From Pasteurellaceae bacterium 15-036681 (GTDB taxonomy: Bacteria > Pseudomonadota > Gammaproteobacteria > Enterobacterales > Pasteurellaceae): DNA of 64,000 nucleotides. The notes below the pieces were generated by a model. It saw nothing but the letters and a program-made list of their open reading frames with translations. It made no database searches and was not told the origin of the DNA. A program made the translations under genes and the position numbers. Below, in pieces: positions 1 through 9,880 of this stretch. The stretch spans positions 62,001-126,000 of the forward strand of contig MQVI01000002.1 in NCBI GenBank assembly GCA_002002485.1. The letters run 5' to 3'. The stretch's first letter is position 1. Each line of letters begins with the position of its first letter.

Positions 1-1
1 T

Positions 2-916
2 TTAGGTATGAGCCTTGCACACGGTGGTCACTTAACTCATGGTGCGTCAGTAAGTTTCTCTGGCAAAATCTACCACGCAGAACAATACGGTATCACTGCG
101 GAAGGTGTAATTGATTACGATGCATTACGTAAACAAGCGCATGAAGTAAAACCAAAAATGATCGTAGGCGGTTTCTCTGCTTATTCACAAGTTGTGGATT
201 GGGCAAAAATGCGTGAAATCGCAGATGAAGTTGGTGCATACTTATTCGTAGATATGGCGCACGTTGCGGGTTTAATCGCAGCAGGTGTTTACCCAAGCCC
301 GATGAATCATGCTCACGTTGTGACAACTACAACCCACAAGACTCTTGGTGGCCCACGTGGTGGTCTAATTCTTTCAAATGCGAAAGATGAAGATATGTAC
401 AAAAAATTCCAAAGTGCGGTGTTTCCTGCTGGTCAAGGTGGCCCATTAGTTCACGTTATTGCAGCAAAAGCGGTATGTTTCAAAGAGGCATTAGAACCAG
501 AGTACAAAGTTTACCAACAACAAGTGGTCAAAAATGCCAAGGCGATGGTAGATGTATTCAAGGCTCGTGGTTACAACGTGGTTTCAAACGGTACAGAAAA
601 CCATTTATTCCTTGTTGATTTAGTAAGCCACGGTTTAACAGGTAAAGCTGCAGACGCTGCTTTAGGCAGTGCAAACATTACTGTAAACAAAAATGCAGTG
701 CCAAACGATCCACAAAAACCATTTGTAACCTCTGGTATTCGTGTAGGTACGCCTTCAGTAACTCGCCGTGGTTTCAAAGAAGCGGAAGTAACAGAGTTAG
801 CAGGTTGGATGTGTGATATTTTAGATGCGATGAACACTGACAAATTAGAGTCAGTAATTGAAGCAACTAAAGCAAAAGTATTAGATATCTGTAAGCGCTT
901 ACCAGTTTATCCTTAG
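2..916 (+). CDS. glyA: Serine hydroxymethyltransferase, 3' part
   Basis: Interconverts serine and glycine with tetrahydrofolate as one-carbon carrier; PLP-dependent and cytosolic. The gene is open at the left edge, so the N-terminal roughly quarter of the protein is missing. Visible family signatures are [14 protein letters not shown] at the start and the PLP-lysine motif [14 protein letters not shown]. The C-terminus is complete. Two hairpins follow directly, so it ends a transcription unit. The identification rests on strong motif conservation. Confidence 0.97.
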   Translation, partial: LGMSLAHGGHLTHGASVSFSGKIYHAEQYGITAEGVIDYDALRKQAHEVKPKMIVGGFSAYSQVVDWAKMREIADEVGAYLFVDMAHVAGLIAAGVYPSPMNHAHVVTTTTHKTLGGPRGGLILSNAKDEDMYKKFQSAVFPAGQGGPLVHVIAAKAVCFKEALEPEYKVYQQQVVKNAKAMVDVFKARGYNVVSNGTENHLFLVDLVSHGLTGKAADAALGSANITVNKNAVPNDPQKPFVTSGIRVGTPSVTRRGFKEAEVTELAGWMCDILDAMNTDKLESVIEATKAKVLDICKRLPVYP

Positions 917-923
917 TCTATTA

Positions 924-950
924 ATATTCCCTCGCAAAGCGAGGGAATAT
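924..950 (+). terminator. Perfect hairpin after glyA
   Basis: A 12-bp perfect stem (924-935 with 939-950) around an AAA loop, starting 8 bases after the glyA stop. No T-run follows, so it may stabilise the 3' end or act together with the next hairpin. Confidence 0.6.
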
Positions 951-960
951 CATACATATG

Positions 961-990
961 AACCCTGAATAATGTCATTCAGGGTTTTTA
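961..990 (+). terminator. Rho-independent terminator of glyA
   Basis: A 10-bp stem, AACCCTGAAT (961-970) with ATTCAGGGTT (977-986), followed by a short T-tract. It separates glyA from the DUF1294 gene. Confidence 0.8.
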
Positions 991-1006
991 CGTTTTTTGG
1001 AAAGCT

Positions 1007-1288
1007 ATGATTTTATATTTATTAATTTATCTGTTACTGATGAATCTATTTAGTGCTTATCTTATGTATCTTGATAAGCAAAAATCGGTCAAAGGCGAGT
1101 GGCGTATTCCTGAATTTGAGCTATTTTGTTTAGCGCTATTAGGGGGATTTATCGGCACTTATTTAGTGATGAAATACGCACGACATAAAACTAAGCATTG
1201 GCAGTTTTATGCCGCGGTAATTGTGTCTGCATTGATTTGGCTGGTGGGATTACCAGCAGGCTATCTCTATTTAACCCCTTTGTGGTGA
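1007..1288 (+). CDS. DUF1294 family small membrane protein
   Basis: 93 residues. Hydrophobic segments lie at about residues 2-21, 40-58 and 67-88. Between the first two is the family signature: a DK pair, then WRIPE, then a glycine-rich LLGGFIGTYL, then RHKTKHWQF. The function of the family is unknown. Its 3' end overlaps the convergent phosphatase gene by 18 bp. Family assignment is by motif recognition. Confidence 0.8.
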   Translation: MILYLLIYLLLMNLFSAYLMYLDKQKSVKGEWRIPEFELFCLALLGGFIGTYLVMKYARHKTKHWQFYAAVIVSALIWLVGLPAGYLYLTPLW

Positions 1289-1945
1289 ATATTTAGGGGC
1301 ATTTTTATCTAACATCGCTAATTCACCTAAATGCTCAACATTATTAAATTCAATTAATTCAGCCTTGCCATTTTCTATTTTTGCAATGTTAATTGCGGTA
1401 TTTGCCACAAATCTATGAATTTCTTGATTACGGAAATCATGCCAGTGAATACCTTTTAAAATTGCCGTGAGCAAAGTAAGCGTCATGCCGTGTGAAACAA
1501 GTAGAATATTTTCACCGTCTTTATGGCGTTCTACAATCTGTTGAAAGGCTTTCATTACACGATTATAGAGTTGTTCAATAGTTTCGCCTTGACTTTCTGT
1601 TGCAAGATAATTTTTCGGATCAGTACGCAATAATATATATTCAGGATGCTCTGCTAAATCGATAGATTTTTTTCCTTCCCAATTTCCGAAATAGATTTCA
1701 TTAATCCCTTTGTGGTGGAAATGAGGAATATCTCGTTCACCGATAATATAATTTGCGGTATCCTGTGCACGTTTAAGTAAGCTAGAATAGCAAGCAGTGA
1801 AAGGAATGTTTTTAAGTGCTTGCCCTGTTTTTTGCGCGCCGAGAATACCTTCTTCGACTAATGGAGAATCTCCGAATCCTTGTAATAAACCTTGTTCATT
1901 CCATTCTGTGCGTCCGTGGCGGATTAAATAAATATGTAGAGCCAT
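1271..1945 (-). CDS. Histidine phosphatase (phosphoglycerate mutase-like)
   Basis: 224 residues of the branch-1 histidine phosphatase superfamily. The catalytic phospho-acceptor motif LIRHGRTEWN is at residues 7-16. A second-arginine motif (SSLLKRAQDTA), the acid INEIYFGNWEG and the second catalytic histidine in LLVSHGM follow. Such proteins dephosphorylate small phosphometabolites in the cytosol; GpmB and CobC are relatives, but the substrate cannot be read from sequence. It converges on the DUF1294 gene with an 18-bp 3' overlap. Confidence 0.85.
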   Translation of the reverse strand: MALHIYLIRHGRTEWNEQGLLQGFGDSPLVEEGILGAQKTGQALKNIPFTACYSSLLKRAQDTANYIIGERDIPHFHHKGINEIYFGNWEGKKSIDLAEHPEYILLRTDPKNYLATESQGETIEQLYNRVMKAFQQIVERHKDGENILLVSHGMTLTLLTAILKGIHWHDFRNQEIHRFVANTAINIAKIENGKAELIEFNNVEHLGELAMLDKNAPKYSPQRG

Positions 1946-1975
1946 TTTGTTTCCTGATGTTCTGAGTTATCCTAG

Positions 1976-2008
1976 ACACACCACTCGCCCTTTGGGCGAG
2001 TGGTGTGT
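1976..2008. repeat. 15-bp perfect inverted repeat between divergent genes
   Basis: A 15-bp perfect stem with loop TTT (stem tip CACTCGCCC TTT GGGCGAGTG). It lies between the start of the phosphatase gene and the start of the pseudouridine synthase gene, so it is not a 3' terminator of either. It may be a REP-like unit or a regulatory hairpin. Confidence 0.6.
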
Positions 2009-2056
2009 AAAAATATTGCTTTTATAAAAGCCCTTTGGGAATGAGTATATCAAAAA

Positions 2057-2680
2057 ATGCCTTTAAAATTTACTATTTGCTTTCAACATCCCGATTTTAT
2101 TGTCATCAATAAACCTGTGGGAATAAGTGTTCATAAAGACGATCAAGCGATGGGATTAACCGAATTAATTGCAAAACAGCTTGGAGTTGAACAAGTGTGG
2201 TTAGTTCATCGCTTAGATAAAGTCACTTCTGGTTTATTGATTTTAGCTTTGAATAAGCAAGCTGCGGCAAATTTTTATCAGCTATTTGAACAACACAAAA
2301 TTCAGAAAACCTACTGGGCATTGTCCGATCAAAAGCCGAAAAAAAAGCAGGGAAGAATTGTGGGTGATATGGAAAAATCGCGTAATGGTGCTTGGAAATT
2401 ATGTCATGGCAAAAATAATCCTGCGGTAACTCAATTTACTTCGCACTCTATTGAGCCGAATTTACGCCAATTTATTCTACAACCTAAAACAGGTAAGACT
2501 CATCAATTAAGAGTCGCTATGAAAAGTCTTGGTAGCCCGATTATTGGTGATGAATTATATAGTGGAATCCAATCGGATAGAGTCTATTTACATGCTTATC
2601 AACTTGAATTTGAATATCAAGGCGAGCAACTTGTGATTCAAGCACAACCTGAAAGTGGTGAGTTGTGGGAAAGTTTATAA
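2057..2680 (+). CDS. RluA-family pseudouridine synthase
   Basis: 207 residues. Isomerises uridine to pseudouridine in RNA. The RluA catalytic motif HRLDKVTSGLL begins at residue 51, with Asp54 as catalytic aspartate. The C-terminal motif KTGKTHQLRVAMKSLGSPIIGD is also typical. There is no S4 domain, so it resembles the short TIGR01621-type enzymes. Target RNA unknown. The gene stands alone between two hairpin-rich spacers. Confidence 0.88.
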   Translation: MPLKFTICFQHPDFIVINKPVGISVHKDDQAMGLTELIAKQLGVEQVWLVHRLDKVTSGLLILALNKQAAANFYQLFEQHKIQKTYWALSDQKPKKKQGRIVGDMEKSRNGAWKLCHGKNNPAVTQFTSHSIEPNLRQFILQPKTGKTHQLRVAMKSLGSPIIGDELYSGIQSDRVYLHAYQLEFEYQGEQLVIQAQPESGELWESL

Positions 2681-2724
2681 AGAACATTAGAGTGAAAGTA
2701 TAGTGGGAAACAGACCCAGAGGGA

Positions 2725-2768
2725 CTAGGGCGTGAGCCCTAGGCTCATAGGCACGAGCGAGACGCTCG
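2725..2768. repeat. REP-like double hairpin
   Basis: Two adjacent perfect hairpins: CTAGGGC-GTGA-GCCCTAG (2725-2742) and CGAGCG-AGA-CGCTCG (2754-2768). They lie in the spacer between convergent genes. The local GC content is far above that of the flanks. No T-run follows either stem. Confidence 0.6.
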
Positions 2769-2799
2769 CGCCAGCTGTGCTAATATATACGTCAGATAT

Positions 2800-3060
2800 T
2801 TAATAATACTGCTCTTGCAATTCCTCAAACGCTGATCCTTCATCAAATAAGTTCTCTAAAAATTCGCCAACGTCTTTTTTGCCTTCTTTACCTAAACCAA
2901 ATACGGTTAGATCACTATTAGAAGGTGATTTTCTTGCGCGAACAATAGCTGTTGGAAATGCTTTAGATGTACGTTCTTCAACGATTTCTAACATTCGTTC
3001 AAATTTATGTTGATCGAATCCTTGTGGTTTGGCGAGACGGATATCAATTGTTGCAGACAT
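2800..3060 (-). CDS. DinI-like SOS-response protein
   Basis: 86 residues resembling DinI: a beta-rich start (SATIDIRLAKP), a helix, a basic VRARKSPSNSDLTVFGLGKE strand pair and an acidic C-terminal helix. DinI proteins bind RecA filaments and tune LexA and UmuD cleavage. The family call is moderate on sequence alone, but a CTG-N10-CAG LexA box about 70 bp upstream supports an SOS role. Monocistronic. Confidence 0.75.
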   Translation of the reverse strand: MSATIDIRLAKPQGFDQHKFERMLEIVEERTSKAFPTAIVRARKSPSNSDLTVFGLGKEGKKDVGEFLENLFDEGSAFEELQEQYY

Positions 3061-3127
3061 AATGTTCTCCTTACTGTATGTTTATTTTGTATTGATATTA
3101 AATACAGTATAAATAAAGCAATTGATA

Positions 3128-3143
3128 CTGTCAATAGATACAG
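3128..3143 (-). promoter_or_regulatory. LexA (SOS) box for the DinI-like gene
   Basis: CTGTCAATAGATACAG matches the CTG-N10-CAG core and has AT-rich flanks (ATA before, TTT after). Additional half-matching CTGTAT and ATACAG motifs lie between it and the gene (3073-3105). It sits 68-83 bp upstream of the start on the minus strand. Confidence 0.65.
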
Positions 3144-3220
3144 TTTTTTGTTATGGATCAAATTTCAAAAAAGAAAATAAATAAAAGGTTCAAAAAAATT
3201 ATCGTAATAATCGATTTTAT

Positions 3221-3234
3221 TTGATATTTATCAA
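3221..3234 (+). promoter_or_regulatory. FNR site upstream of ompW
   Basis: TTGATATTTATCAA is an exact match to the TTGAT-N4-ATCAA FNR consensus. It is centred about 102 bp before the ompW start codon, which leaves room for a class II promoter and a 5' leader. It implies activation under low oxygen, as known for ompW in enterics. Confidence 0.75.
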
Positions 3235-3329
3235 AAACATTTTATTTACTTATTTTTAAAATGGTCACCGTTTAGTAACAAATTAGTTACTATTTCATAA
3301 AATAAGCACAAAAATTAAAGGGGTTCATT

Positions 3330-3995
3330 ATGAAAAAAACAGCATTAGCACTTATCTTAGGTGGTGCATTAGTTGCAGGTTCAGCAGTTGCACATGAAGC
3401 AGGTACAGCACATTTTCGTGTAGGTGGTGTATTTGTTAGTGCAAACAGCGATTCAAAAACGGTAACACCAAATAAAGTAGCTGATGTTAAATTAGATGTT
3501 GGCAATAATGCTCAACTTGGTTTAACAGCAACTTATATGTTTACTGATAATGTTGGTGTGGAATTATTAGGTGCGACACCATTTTCACACAAAATTACAG
3601 CTCAGGCATCTGTAGGTGATGAGGTTGTTGCAACGTTACCTGATGCAGTAAAAGTGAAACAGTTACCACCAAGCTTATACGTGCAATACTACTTCTTAAA
3701 TAAAGATTCTGGTTCACGTCCTTACGTTGGTGCAGGTTTAAACTACACACGTTTCTTTAATGCTAAATCATTAGATTCACGAGTAACTAACTTACAAGTG
3801 AAAAAACACTCATTTGGTCCAGTAGTGAATGCAGGTATTGATATCAAATTAACTGACAACGTATACTTCAATACTGCATTATGGTACACACATATCAGAA
3901 CTAAAGCTAAATTTACTGCGTTAGATTTAGATCATGAAGTGAAAATTAAATTAGATCCAGTGGTTGCCTTTGCAGGTTTAACTTATTCATTCTAA
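3330..3995 (+). CDS. ompW: OmpW family outer-membrane protein
   Basis: 221 residues; an eight-stranded outer-membrane beta-barrel that forms a narrow hydrophobic channel. A cleavable signal peptide ends near residue 21 (AVA-HEAG). The mature start HFRVGGVFVSANSD and the closing strand VAFAGLTYSF with terminal Phe fit OmpW. The start is backed by the AAGGGG Shine-Dalgarno. The upstream FNR site suggests anaerobic induction, and a terminator follows. Length is normal for the family. Confidence 0.9.
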   Translation: MKKTALALILGGALVAGSAVAHEAGTAHFRVGGVFVSANSDSKTVTPNKVADVKLDVGNNAQLGLTATYMFTDNVGVELLGATPFSHKITAQASVGDEVVATLPDAVKVKQLPPSLYVQYYFLNKDSGSRPYVGAGLNYTRFFNAKSLDSRVTNLQVKKHSFGPVVNAGIDIKLTDNVYFNTALWYTHIRTKAKFTALDLDHEVKIKLDPVVAFAGLTYSF

Positions 3996-4010
3996 TCAAA
4001 TTTTTCATAG

Positions 4011-4037
4011 GGGCGGATAGTATCCGCCCTTTGTTTT
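4011..4037. terminator. Terminator between ompW and fdhD
   Basis: GGGCGGATA (4011-4019) pairs with TATCCGCCC (4021-4029), followed by TTTGTTTTTT. It lies between convergent genes. Nearly the same stem recurs at 19350-19368 after purF. Confidence 0.85.
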
Positions 4038-4850
4038 TTACACTATTTTTAGCCTCTCAATCCCAGAATAAACAGTTGCTTTCCCTTTACGTGTAAAAGC
4101 CAGCAAGGTGAAATTATTTTCTTGTGCAATGCGCACAGCCATTTCCGTTGTAGCAGAAATAGCGCACAACATTTCGATACCACAAGCCAATGATTTTTGG
4201 ACCATTTCAAAACTTGCACGGCTAGTCACAAATACAAAACCAAGCGGTTTGTCGGCTTTAGCATGCCAACCGAGTAGCTTATCCAAAGCAACGTGTCTGC
4301 CAACATCTTCTCTAATAGCAAGTAATTTTCCTTCAGGTGAAAAGAACGCAGCAGCATGGCTCGCACCAGTCAATTTTGCTAATTGTTGATGTTGTTCTAA
4401 TTGTGCAAGACAATTGTCCAAAATTAATGGGCTAATATTTTGCAAGCGGTTGGTTGTTATGAAAGTGTTGCAATTTTGTTGAACTTGTTCAAGCTGTTCA
4501 ACACCACAAATGCCACATCCAGTTCTGCCGGCCATAGAGCGACGTTTTTCTTTTAATGCAACGAACTGTCTGGTTGAAATTTCCATTTGAATTTCAATGC
4601 CATTACAACTTTCGATAATATCTAAGCCATATAGTTCTTTTTTATCCGTCAGAATCCCCTCAGCCAGTGAGAATCCTAGAGCGAAGTCCTCTAGATTTTG
4701 GGGGCTACACATCATCACAGTATGAGAGATATCGTTATAGACGAGTGCAATAGGCACCTCGTTGATTAAATTATCCTCAATTTTGTTGTTCAATAAAGAA
4801 CCATTCTCAACAACAAGGCGATTTGCATTAAATTTTGTGATCCAGTTCAA
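4038..4850 (-). CDS. fdhD: Formate dehydrogenase accessory sulfurtransferase FdhD
   Basis: 270 residues. FdhD passes sulfur from IscS to the molybdenum cofactor of formate dehydrogenase. The essential pair Cys112 and Cys115 lies in TGCGICG. The family motif [10 protein letters not shown] is at about residues 58-67, and [13 protein letters not shown] occurs near the C-terminus. It is divergent from the formate dehydrogenase operon it serves, across a 356-bp spacer with a large inverted repeat. Confidence 0.95.
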   Translation of the reverse strand: MNWITKFNANRLVVENGSLLNNKIEDNLINEVPIALVYNDISHTVMMCSPQNLEDFALGFSLAEGILTDKKELYGLDIIESCNGIEIQMEISTRQFVALKEKRRSMAGRTGCGICGVEQLEQVQQNCNTFITTNRLQNISPLILDNCLAQLEQHQQLAKLTGASHAAAFFSPEGKLLAIREDVGRHVALDKLLGWHAKADKPLGFVFVTSRASFEMVQKSLACGIEMLCAISATTEMAVRIAQENNFTLLAFTRKGKATVYSGIERLKIV

Positions 4851-5041
4851 AATATTCCTTAAATTTTGGGTAAAAAGTGGTTTAGGTTGTTAAAAAAATG
4901 TATCATTAGCACGTTTGTTTTATGACAAATTTTACGCGATTTTCTCTTTAGTTGAAAACAGATTTATGTATGTTTTTAGCTAAGGGGAAAATTCGGGTTG
5001 GTTTAATTATTGGTAATTTATTTCAACATTTTATCGAAAAT

Positions 5042-5110
5042 GGTGCGTTTACACGCACCCTACAATATTCAAACAGATATAATTATCTGTAGGGTGCGTG
5101 TAAACGCACC
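5042..5110. repeat. Large 23-bp inverted repeat in fdhD/fdnG spacer
   Basis: Positions 5042-5064 and 5088-5110 are perfect 23-bp inverted copies. Each arm contains its own palindrome GGTGCGT-TTAC-ACGCACC, so single hairpins or one long cruciform can form. The centre adds CAGATA/TATCTG. The flanking parts of this 356-bp spacer are AT-rich. I see no convincing full FNR site, only a TTGAT half site near 5127. Confidence 0.8.
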
Positions 5111-5178
5111 GCATAATAAATATGATTGTTGATGAAATAAACACCGAAATTTAATGAGCCACTTTTTTATTGGTAATA

Positions 5179-5193
5179 CCACTTGAAGTGGTT
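5179..5193 (+). promoter_or_regulatory. Palindrome just before the fdnG ribosome binding site
   Basis: ACCACTT-G-AAGTGGT is a 7-bp perfect palindrome ending two bases before the TTAGGAG Shine-Dalgarno of fdnG. It could be an operator or an mRNA hairpin influencing translation. No regulator is assigned. Confidence 0.4.
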
Positions 5194-5206
5194 TTAGGAG
5201 TGATTT

Positions 5207-8200
5207 ATGCAGGTCAATAGACGTAAGTTCTTTAAGATCTGTGCAGGTTCAATGGCAGGAACTTCCGCTGCAATGCTTGGTTTTGCACCCGCAACAGCAT
5301 TAGCGGCTCCGCGTGAATACAAGTTATTACGCGCTAAGGAAACTCGCCAAACTTGTACTTACTGCGCTGTAGGTTGTGGGATGTTGATGTACAGCCTTGG
5401 CGGTGAAGCAATGAATAGCAAAGGTAAGCTATTCCATATCGAAGGGGATCCAGATCACCCAGTAAGTCGCGGTGCACTTTGTCCAAAAGGTGCGGGCGCA
5501 TTAGATTATGTGAATAGTGATCGCCGTGTACAATACCCAGAAGTGCGTGAAGCTGGCTCAAAAGAGTGGAAACGTATTTCGTGGCACGAAGCCATTGAAC
5601 GTATTGCAAAACATATGAAAAAAGACCGTGATGAGAACTTTGTTACTCATAACGAAGCAGGTGTTGAAGTAAACCGTTGGATGACAGCAGGTTTCTTAGC
5701 AGGTTCTGCGTGTAGTAATGAAACAGGTATTATCACTCAGAAGTTTGTGCGTTCACTCGGTATGATCTATACCGACAACCAAGCGAGTATCTGACATGGA
5801 CCAACGGTAGCAAGTCTTGCTCCATCATTTGGTCGCGGTGCGATGACCAACCACTGGGTTGATATTAAAAATGCAGATTTAGTAATCGTTATGGGCGGTA
5901 ACGCAGCAGAGGCACACCCTGTTGGTTTCCGTTGGGCGATTGAGGCGAAAAAACAGAATGGTGCGAAGTTATTAGTGGTTGACCCACGTTTTAACCGTAC
6001 TGCAGCTGTTGCGGATCACTATATGCCGATTCGTCCGGGTACAGACATTGCGTTCTTATCTGGTGTTATTCGCTATTTATTAGAAAATGACAAAATTCAA
6101 CACGAATACGTTAAACACTATACCAACGCAAGTTTCTTGGTAAACCCAGACTTCAAATTTGAAGATGGTTTATTTAGTGGTTATGACCCTGAAAAACGTC
6201 AATATGATCGTTCGACTTGGAGCTACCAATTAGACGAAGCTGGTCAGCCAAAACGTGATATGACGTTCCAAGATCCACGTTGTGTGATCAATATGTTGAA
6301 AGATCACGTTTCTCGCTATACGCCAGAAATGGTTGAACGTATTACAGGTACACCACAAAAAGATTTCCACCTTTTCTGCGAAGAGATTGCTAAAACAGCA
6401 GCGCCAGAAAAAGCGGCAACTTTCCTGTATGCGTTAGGTTGGACACAGCACACAGTTGGCTCACAAAATATTCGTACAATGGCAATTATCCAGTTGCTAT
6501 TAGGTAACATCGGTGTTGCTGGCGGTGGTGTAAACGCATTACGTGGTCACTCAAATGTACAAGGTATTACGGACTTAGGTCTATTCCCACATATGTTACC
6601 GGGTTATATCGGCTTACCAACAGAAGCGGATACTTCTTTAGAAGCATTCCTTACTCGTATAACACCGAAAACAATGGTGGAAGGCCAAGTTAACTATCAA
6701 CAAAATACGCCGAAATTTATGGTGAGTATGCTTAAGTCATTCTATGGCGATAATGCAACAGCAGAAAATCAATTTGGTTTCAACTACTTACCGAAATTAC
6801 CAAAAGGCGGTATGGATCAGTTACGCTACATTGACCAAATGTACAATGGCGGTGTAAATGGTTTCTTCTGTCAAGGTATGAACCCGATTGCGTCTTATCC
6901 AGATTCGCAAAAGGTAATTAAAGCGTTAAGTAAATTAAAATATTTAGTTATTTTCGACCCGCTTATTACTGATACTTCAGAGTTCTGGATGAACCACGGT
7001 GAATTTAACGACGTTAAATCTGAAGAAATTCAAACGGAAGTATTCCGTTTACCAACAACTTGCTTCGCAGAAGAAGATGGTTCGGTAGCAAACTCAGGTC
7101 GTTGGTTACAATGGCACTGGAAAGCTTCTGAGCCACCAGGTGAAGCAAAACCAGATATTGATATTTTATCTGAATTGCGTGCTGAACTAATTCATCTGTA
7201 TGAACAAGAGAAAGGAGCTCCGACAGATGCCTTACTTGCGATGAGTTGGAACTACTTAAATCCGCTTGAGCCAAAATCGGAAGAGATCGCAAAAGAGAAC
7301 AATGGTTATGCATTAGAAGATCTAAAAGATGCTGATGGCAATATCATTGTGAAGAAAGGCGAGTTACTTTCAAGTTTTGCCCAAATGCGTGATGACGGTA
7401 CAACTTCAGGTGCTTGTTGGATCTATGCAGGTCAATGGACACAAAAAGGTAACCAAATGGCGAACCGTGATAACTCAGATCCGTCAGGTCTAGGTAACAC
7501 ATTAGGTTGGGCATTTGCGTGGCCAATGAACCGCCGTATTGTTTATAACCGCGCATCAGCAGATTTATCAGGTAAACCTTGGAATCCTAAACGTCAGCTT
7601 GTGAAATGGAATGGTAAAAACTGGAACTATGTGGATGTTGCCGACTTCGGTACTGCCCCACCAGATAGCAAAGCATTACCATTTATTATGCAACCTGAAG
7701 GCGTGAGTTGCTTATTCGTACGTGAGCGTATGGTTGATGGTCCATTCCCTGAGCATTATGAGCCAGCGGAAACGCCAATTGGTACAAACCCATTACATCC
7801 AAATGTGGTTTCAAGCCCTGTGGCACCAATTGCGCCAGTATTAGGTACATCAGATGAGTTCCCGTATGTGGGTACAACGTATCGTTTAACTGAGCATTTC
7901 CACTATTGGACGAAGAACTCACTACTCAACGTAATCGCTCAACCAGAGCAGTTTGTTGAAATTAGCGAACAACTTGCAGCTGAAAAAGGCATTAAGCACG
8001 GTGACTACGTTAAAGTAAGCTCAAAACGTGGCTTTATTAAGGCTGTTGCAGTAGTAACTAAACGTATCCGTCCGTTAGTGGCAGATGGTAAACCAATCCA
8101 TACAGTGGGTATTCCAATCCACTGGGGTTTTGCAGCAACCACTAAAGCGAAGAAAGGTTACTTTGCGAATAACTTAACAGTTCGTACAGGTGATGCGAAT

Positions 8201-8257
8201 ACTAAAACACCTGAATCGAAATGTATGTTAGTTAACATTGAGAAATTGGGGGCTTAA
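5207..8257 (+). CDS. fdnG: Formate dehydrogenase-N alpha subunit, selenocysteine-containing
   Basis: Catalytic molybdopterin subunit of respiratory formate dehydrogenase; oxidises formate in the periplasm. It reads through an in-frame TGA at 5792-5794, decoded as Sec196, giving 1016 residues. The context [23 protein letters not shown] is the conserved active site. The Tat signal RRKFFK is at residues 5-10. The N-terminal 4Fe-4S motif uses Cys50, Cys53, Cys57 and Cys92. fdxH starts 2 bp after the stop. Splitting it at the TGA would be an annotation error. Confidence 0.96.
5792..5823 (+). promoter_or_regulatory. UGA codon and bacterial SECIS element
   Basis: TGA at 5792-5794 is followed by a stem-loop. 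GG (5806-5807), bulged U (5808) and AGCA (5809-5812) form the 5' arm, AGUCU is the apical loop, and UGCU-CC (5818-5823) is the 3' arm. The bulged U and a GU in the loop are the features recognised by SelB. Spacing from the UGA fits known bacterial fdnG-type elements. Confidence 0.88.
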
Positions 8258-8258
8258 T

Positions 8259-9167
8259 ATGAGTACAGTTCAATCTCAAAACATTATTAAAGCCTCAGCA
8301 ACATCAGCTTTAACACCGGCACCACGTGCGCGTGATCATCAAATCGAAGTAGCAAAATTAATTGATGTAACGACTTGTATCGGCTGTAAAGCGTGTCAAG
8401 TTGGCTGCTCTGAATGGAATGACATTCGTGCTGAACCAGAAGCTTGTGTAGGTGTTTACGATAACCCTGCAGACTTAAATGCAAAAGCCTGGACGGTGAT
8501 GAAATTCAACGAAGTTGAAGAAAATGATCGTCTAGAGTGGTTGATCCGTAAAGATGGCTGTATGCATTGCTCAGAACCTGGTTGTTTAAAATCGTGCCCG
8601 TCGCCGGGTGCGATTATCCAGTACGCAAATGGTATTGTTGATTTCCAATCGGATAAATGTATCGGTTGTGGTTATTGTATCGCGGGTTGTCCGTTCAATA
8701 TTCCACGTATGAACCCAGAAGACAACAAAGTGTATAAATGTACCCTTTGTGTGGATCGCGTCACTGTAGGTCAAGAACCAGCTTGTGTGAAAACTTGTCC
8801 AACAGGTGCAATCCGTTTTGGTAGCAAAGAAGAGATGAAACAGTATGCAGAAACGCGCATTACTGACTTAAAATCTCGCGGTTACGAAAATGCAGGTTTA
8901 TACGATCCTGAAGGTGTTGGCGGTACGCACGTAATGTATGTATTACACCACGCAGATAAACCAGAATTATATTCAGGTTTACCGAAAGATCCGCAAATTG
9001 ACCCAACAATCACAATTTGGAAAGATGTATTGAAACCAGTTGCAGCAATGGCAATGGGCGGTTTAGCAGTTGCGGCTGCGGCACACTACATCTCTGTAGG
9101 TCCAAATGCGGAAGAAGATGTTGAAGATCACCATGACGAAGAACATAAAGGGGGCAAAAATGAGTAA
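8259..9167 (+). CDS. fdxH: Formate dehydrogenase beta (iron-sulfur) subunit
   Basis: 302 residues. Carries four 4Fe-4S clusters that pass electrons from the alpha subunit to the cytochrome. Cysteine motifs run in order [31 protein letters not shown] and CTLC with CVKTC. A C-terminal transmembrane anchor lies near residues 258-275, followed by an acidic, His-rich tail. The start at 8259 is chosen because TTGGGGGC precedes it; a longer in-frame ATG at 8238 lies inside fdnG. The stop overlaps the next gene by 8 bp. Confidence 0.95.
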   Translation: MSTVQSQNIIKASATSALTPAPRARDHQIEVAKLIDVTTCIGCKACQVGCSEWNDIRAEPEACVGVYDNPADLNAKAWTVMKFNEVEENDRLEWLIRKDGCMHCSEPGCLKSCPSPGAIIQYANGIVDFQSDKCIGCGYCIAGCPFNIPRMNPEDNKVYKCTLCVDRVTVGQEPACVKTCPTGAIRFGSKEEMKQYAETRITDLKSRGYENAGLYDPEGVGGTHVMYVLHHADKPELYSGLPKDPQIDPTITIWKDVLKPVAAMAMGGLAVAAAAHYISVGPNAEEDVEDHHDEEHKGGKNE

Positions 9168-9837
9168 GATTGAGATCAGTAACGATCATAAAATTATTCG
9201 CCATAAGTTGCCGGCACGTTTAAGTCACTGGTTATTAGTGTTCTGTTTCTTTATGACAGGCTCAACAGGTTTAGCATTTTTCTTCCCTGATTTTGCGTGG
9301 ATTGCTGAGCTATTAGGTACACCGCAGATCGCAAGATTTGTACACCCATTTACGGGTATCGTGATGTTTATTGCGTTTTTAAATATGGTGCGTATTTACT
9401 GGCGTTATAACTTTCCAGAGAAAAGCGATATTCCTTGGGCGTTAAACATCATTGAAGTGTTGAAAGGTAACGAACATGCAGTTTCTGACAATGGTAAATA
9501 TAATCTGGGTCAAAAAATGTTGTTCTGGACATTGATTGTTGCAATGTTCACCCTTTTAATCACAGGTATTATTATGTGGAGACAATATTTCTCGCATAAT
9601 TTCTCAATCCCTGTATTACGTATTGCGATTTTACTTCACTCTACAATGGCATTTATGCTATTCACCGGCATTATGGTGCATATCTATATGGCATTCTGGG
9701 TGAAAGGTTCAATCCGCGGTATGTTACACGGTTGGGTAACTGTTCGTTGGGCGAAAAAACACCACCCACGTTGGTACCGTGATGAAGTGTTACCGAAACT
9801 TGAAAAAGAGTTAGCGGAACAGCAAAAAGCGAAATAA
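9160..9837 (+). CDS. fdnI: Formate dehydrogenase cytochrome b556 subunit
   Basis: 225 residues. Membrane subunit carrying two b haems and the quinone site, anchoring FdnGH. It starts [20 protein letters not shown] with haem-ligand histidines and has four hydrophobic segments; [22 protein letters not shown] holds further haem ligands. The start at 9160 sits behind GGGGGC and overlaps fdxH by ATGAGTAA, indicating translational coupling. A longer upstream ATG (9106) would lie wholly in fdxH. A terminator follows. Confidence 0.93.
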   Translation: MSKIEISNDHKIIRHKLPARLSHWLLVFCFFMTGSTGLAFFFPDFAWIAELLGTPQIARFVHPFTGIVMFIAFLNMVRIYWRYNFPEKSDIPWALNIIEVLKGNEHAVSDNGKYNLGQKMLFWTLIVAMFTLLITGIIMWRQYFSHNFSIPVLRIAILLHSTMAFMLFTGIMVHIYMAFWVKGSIRGMLHGWVTVRWAKKHHPRWYRDEVLPKLEKELAEQQKAK

Positions 9838-9852
9838 TCGTTAAATAAAATA

Positions 9853-9880
9853 GGGGCGGGCAAAGTTGCCTGCCCCTGTT
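9853..9880 (+). terminator. Terminator after fdnI
   Basis: GGGGCGGGCAA (9853-9863) pairs with TTGCCTGCCCC (9866-9876) with one G-U pair, followed by TGTTGTTTT. It separates the structural subunits from fdhE. Confidence 0.75.

Noticed and set aside
5120-5145. FNR site for the formate dehydrogenase operon
   Set aside because: Only one TTGAT half site is present; the second half does not match.
5207-5843. fdnG as two genes split by a nonsense mutation
   Set aside because: The TGA lies at the conserved Sec position, the flanking protein is continuous in frame, and a SECIS hairpin follows.
9106-9160. Longer start for fdnI at 9106
   Set aside because: It would lie wholly within fdxH and lacks a ribosome site, whereas 9160 has GGGGGC and a coupled overlap.
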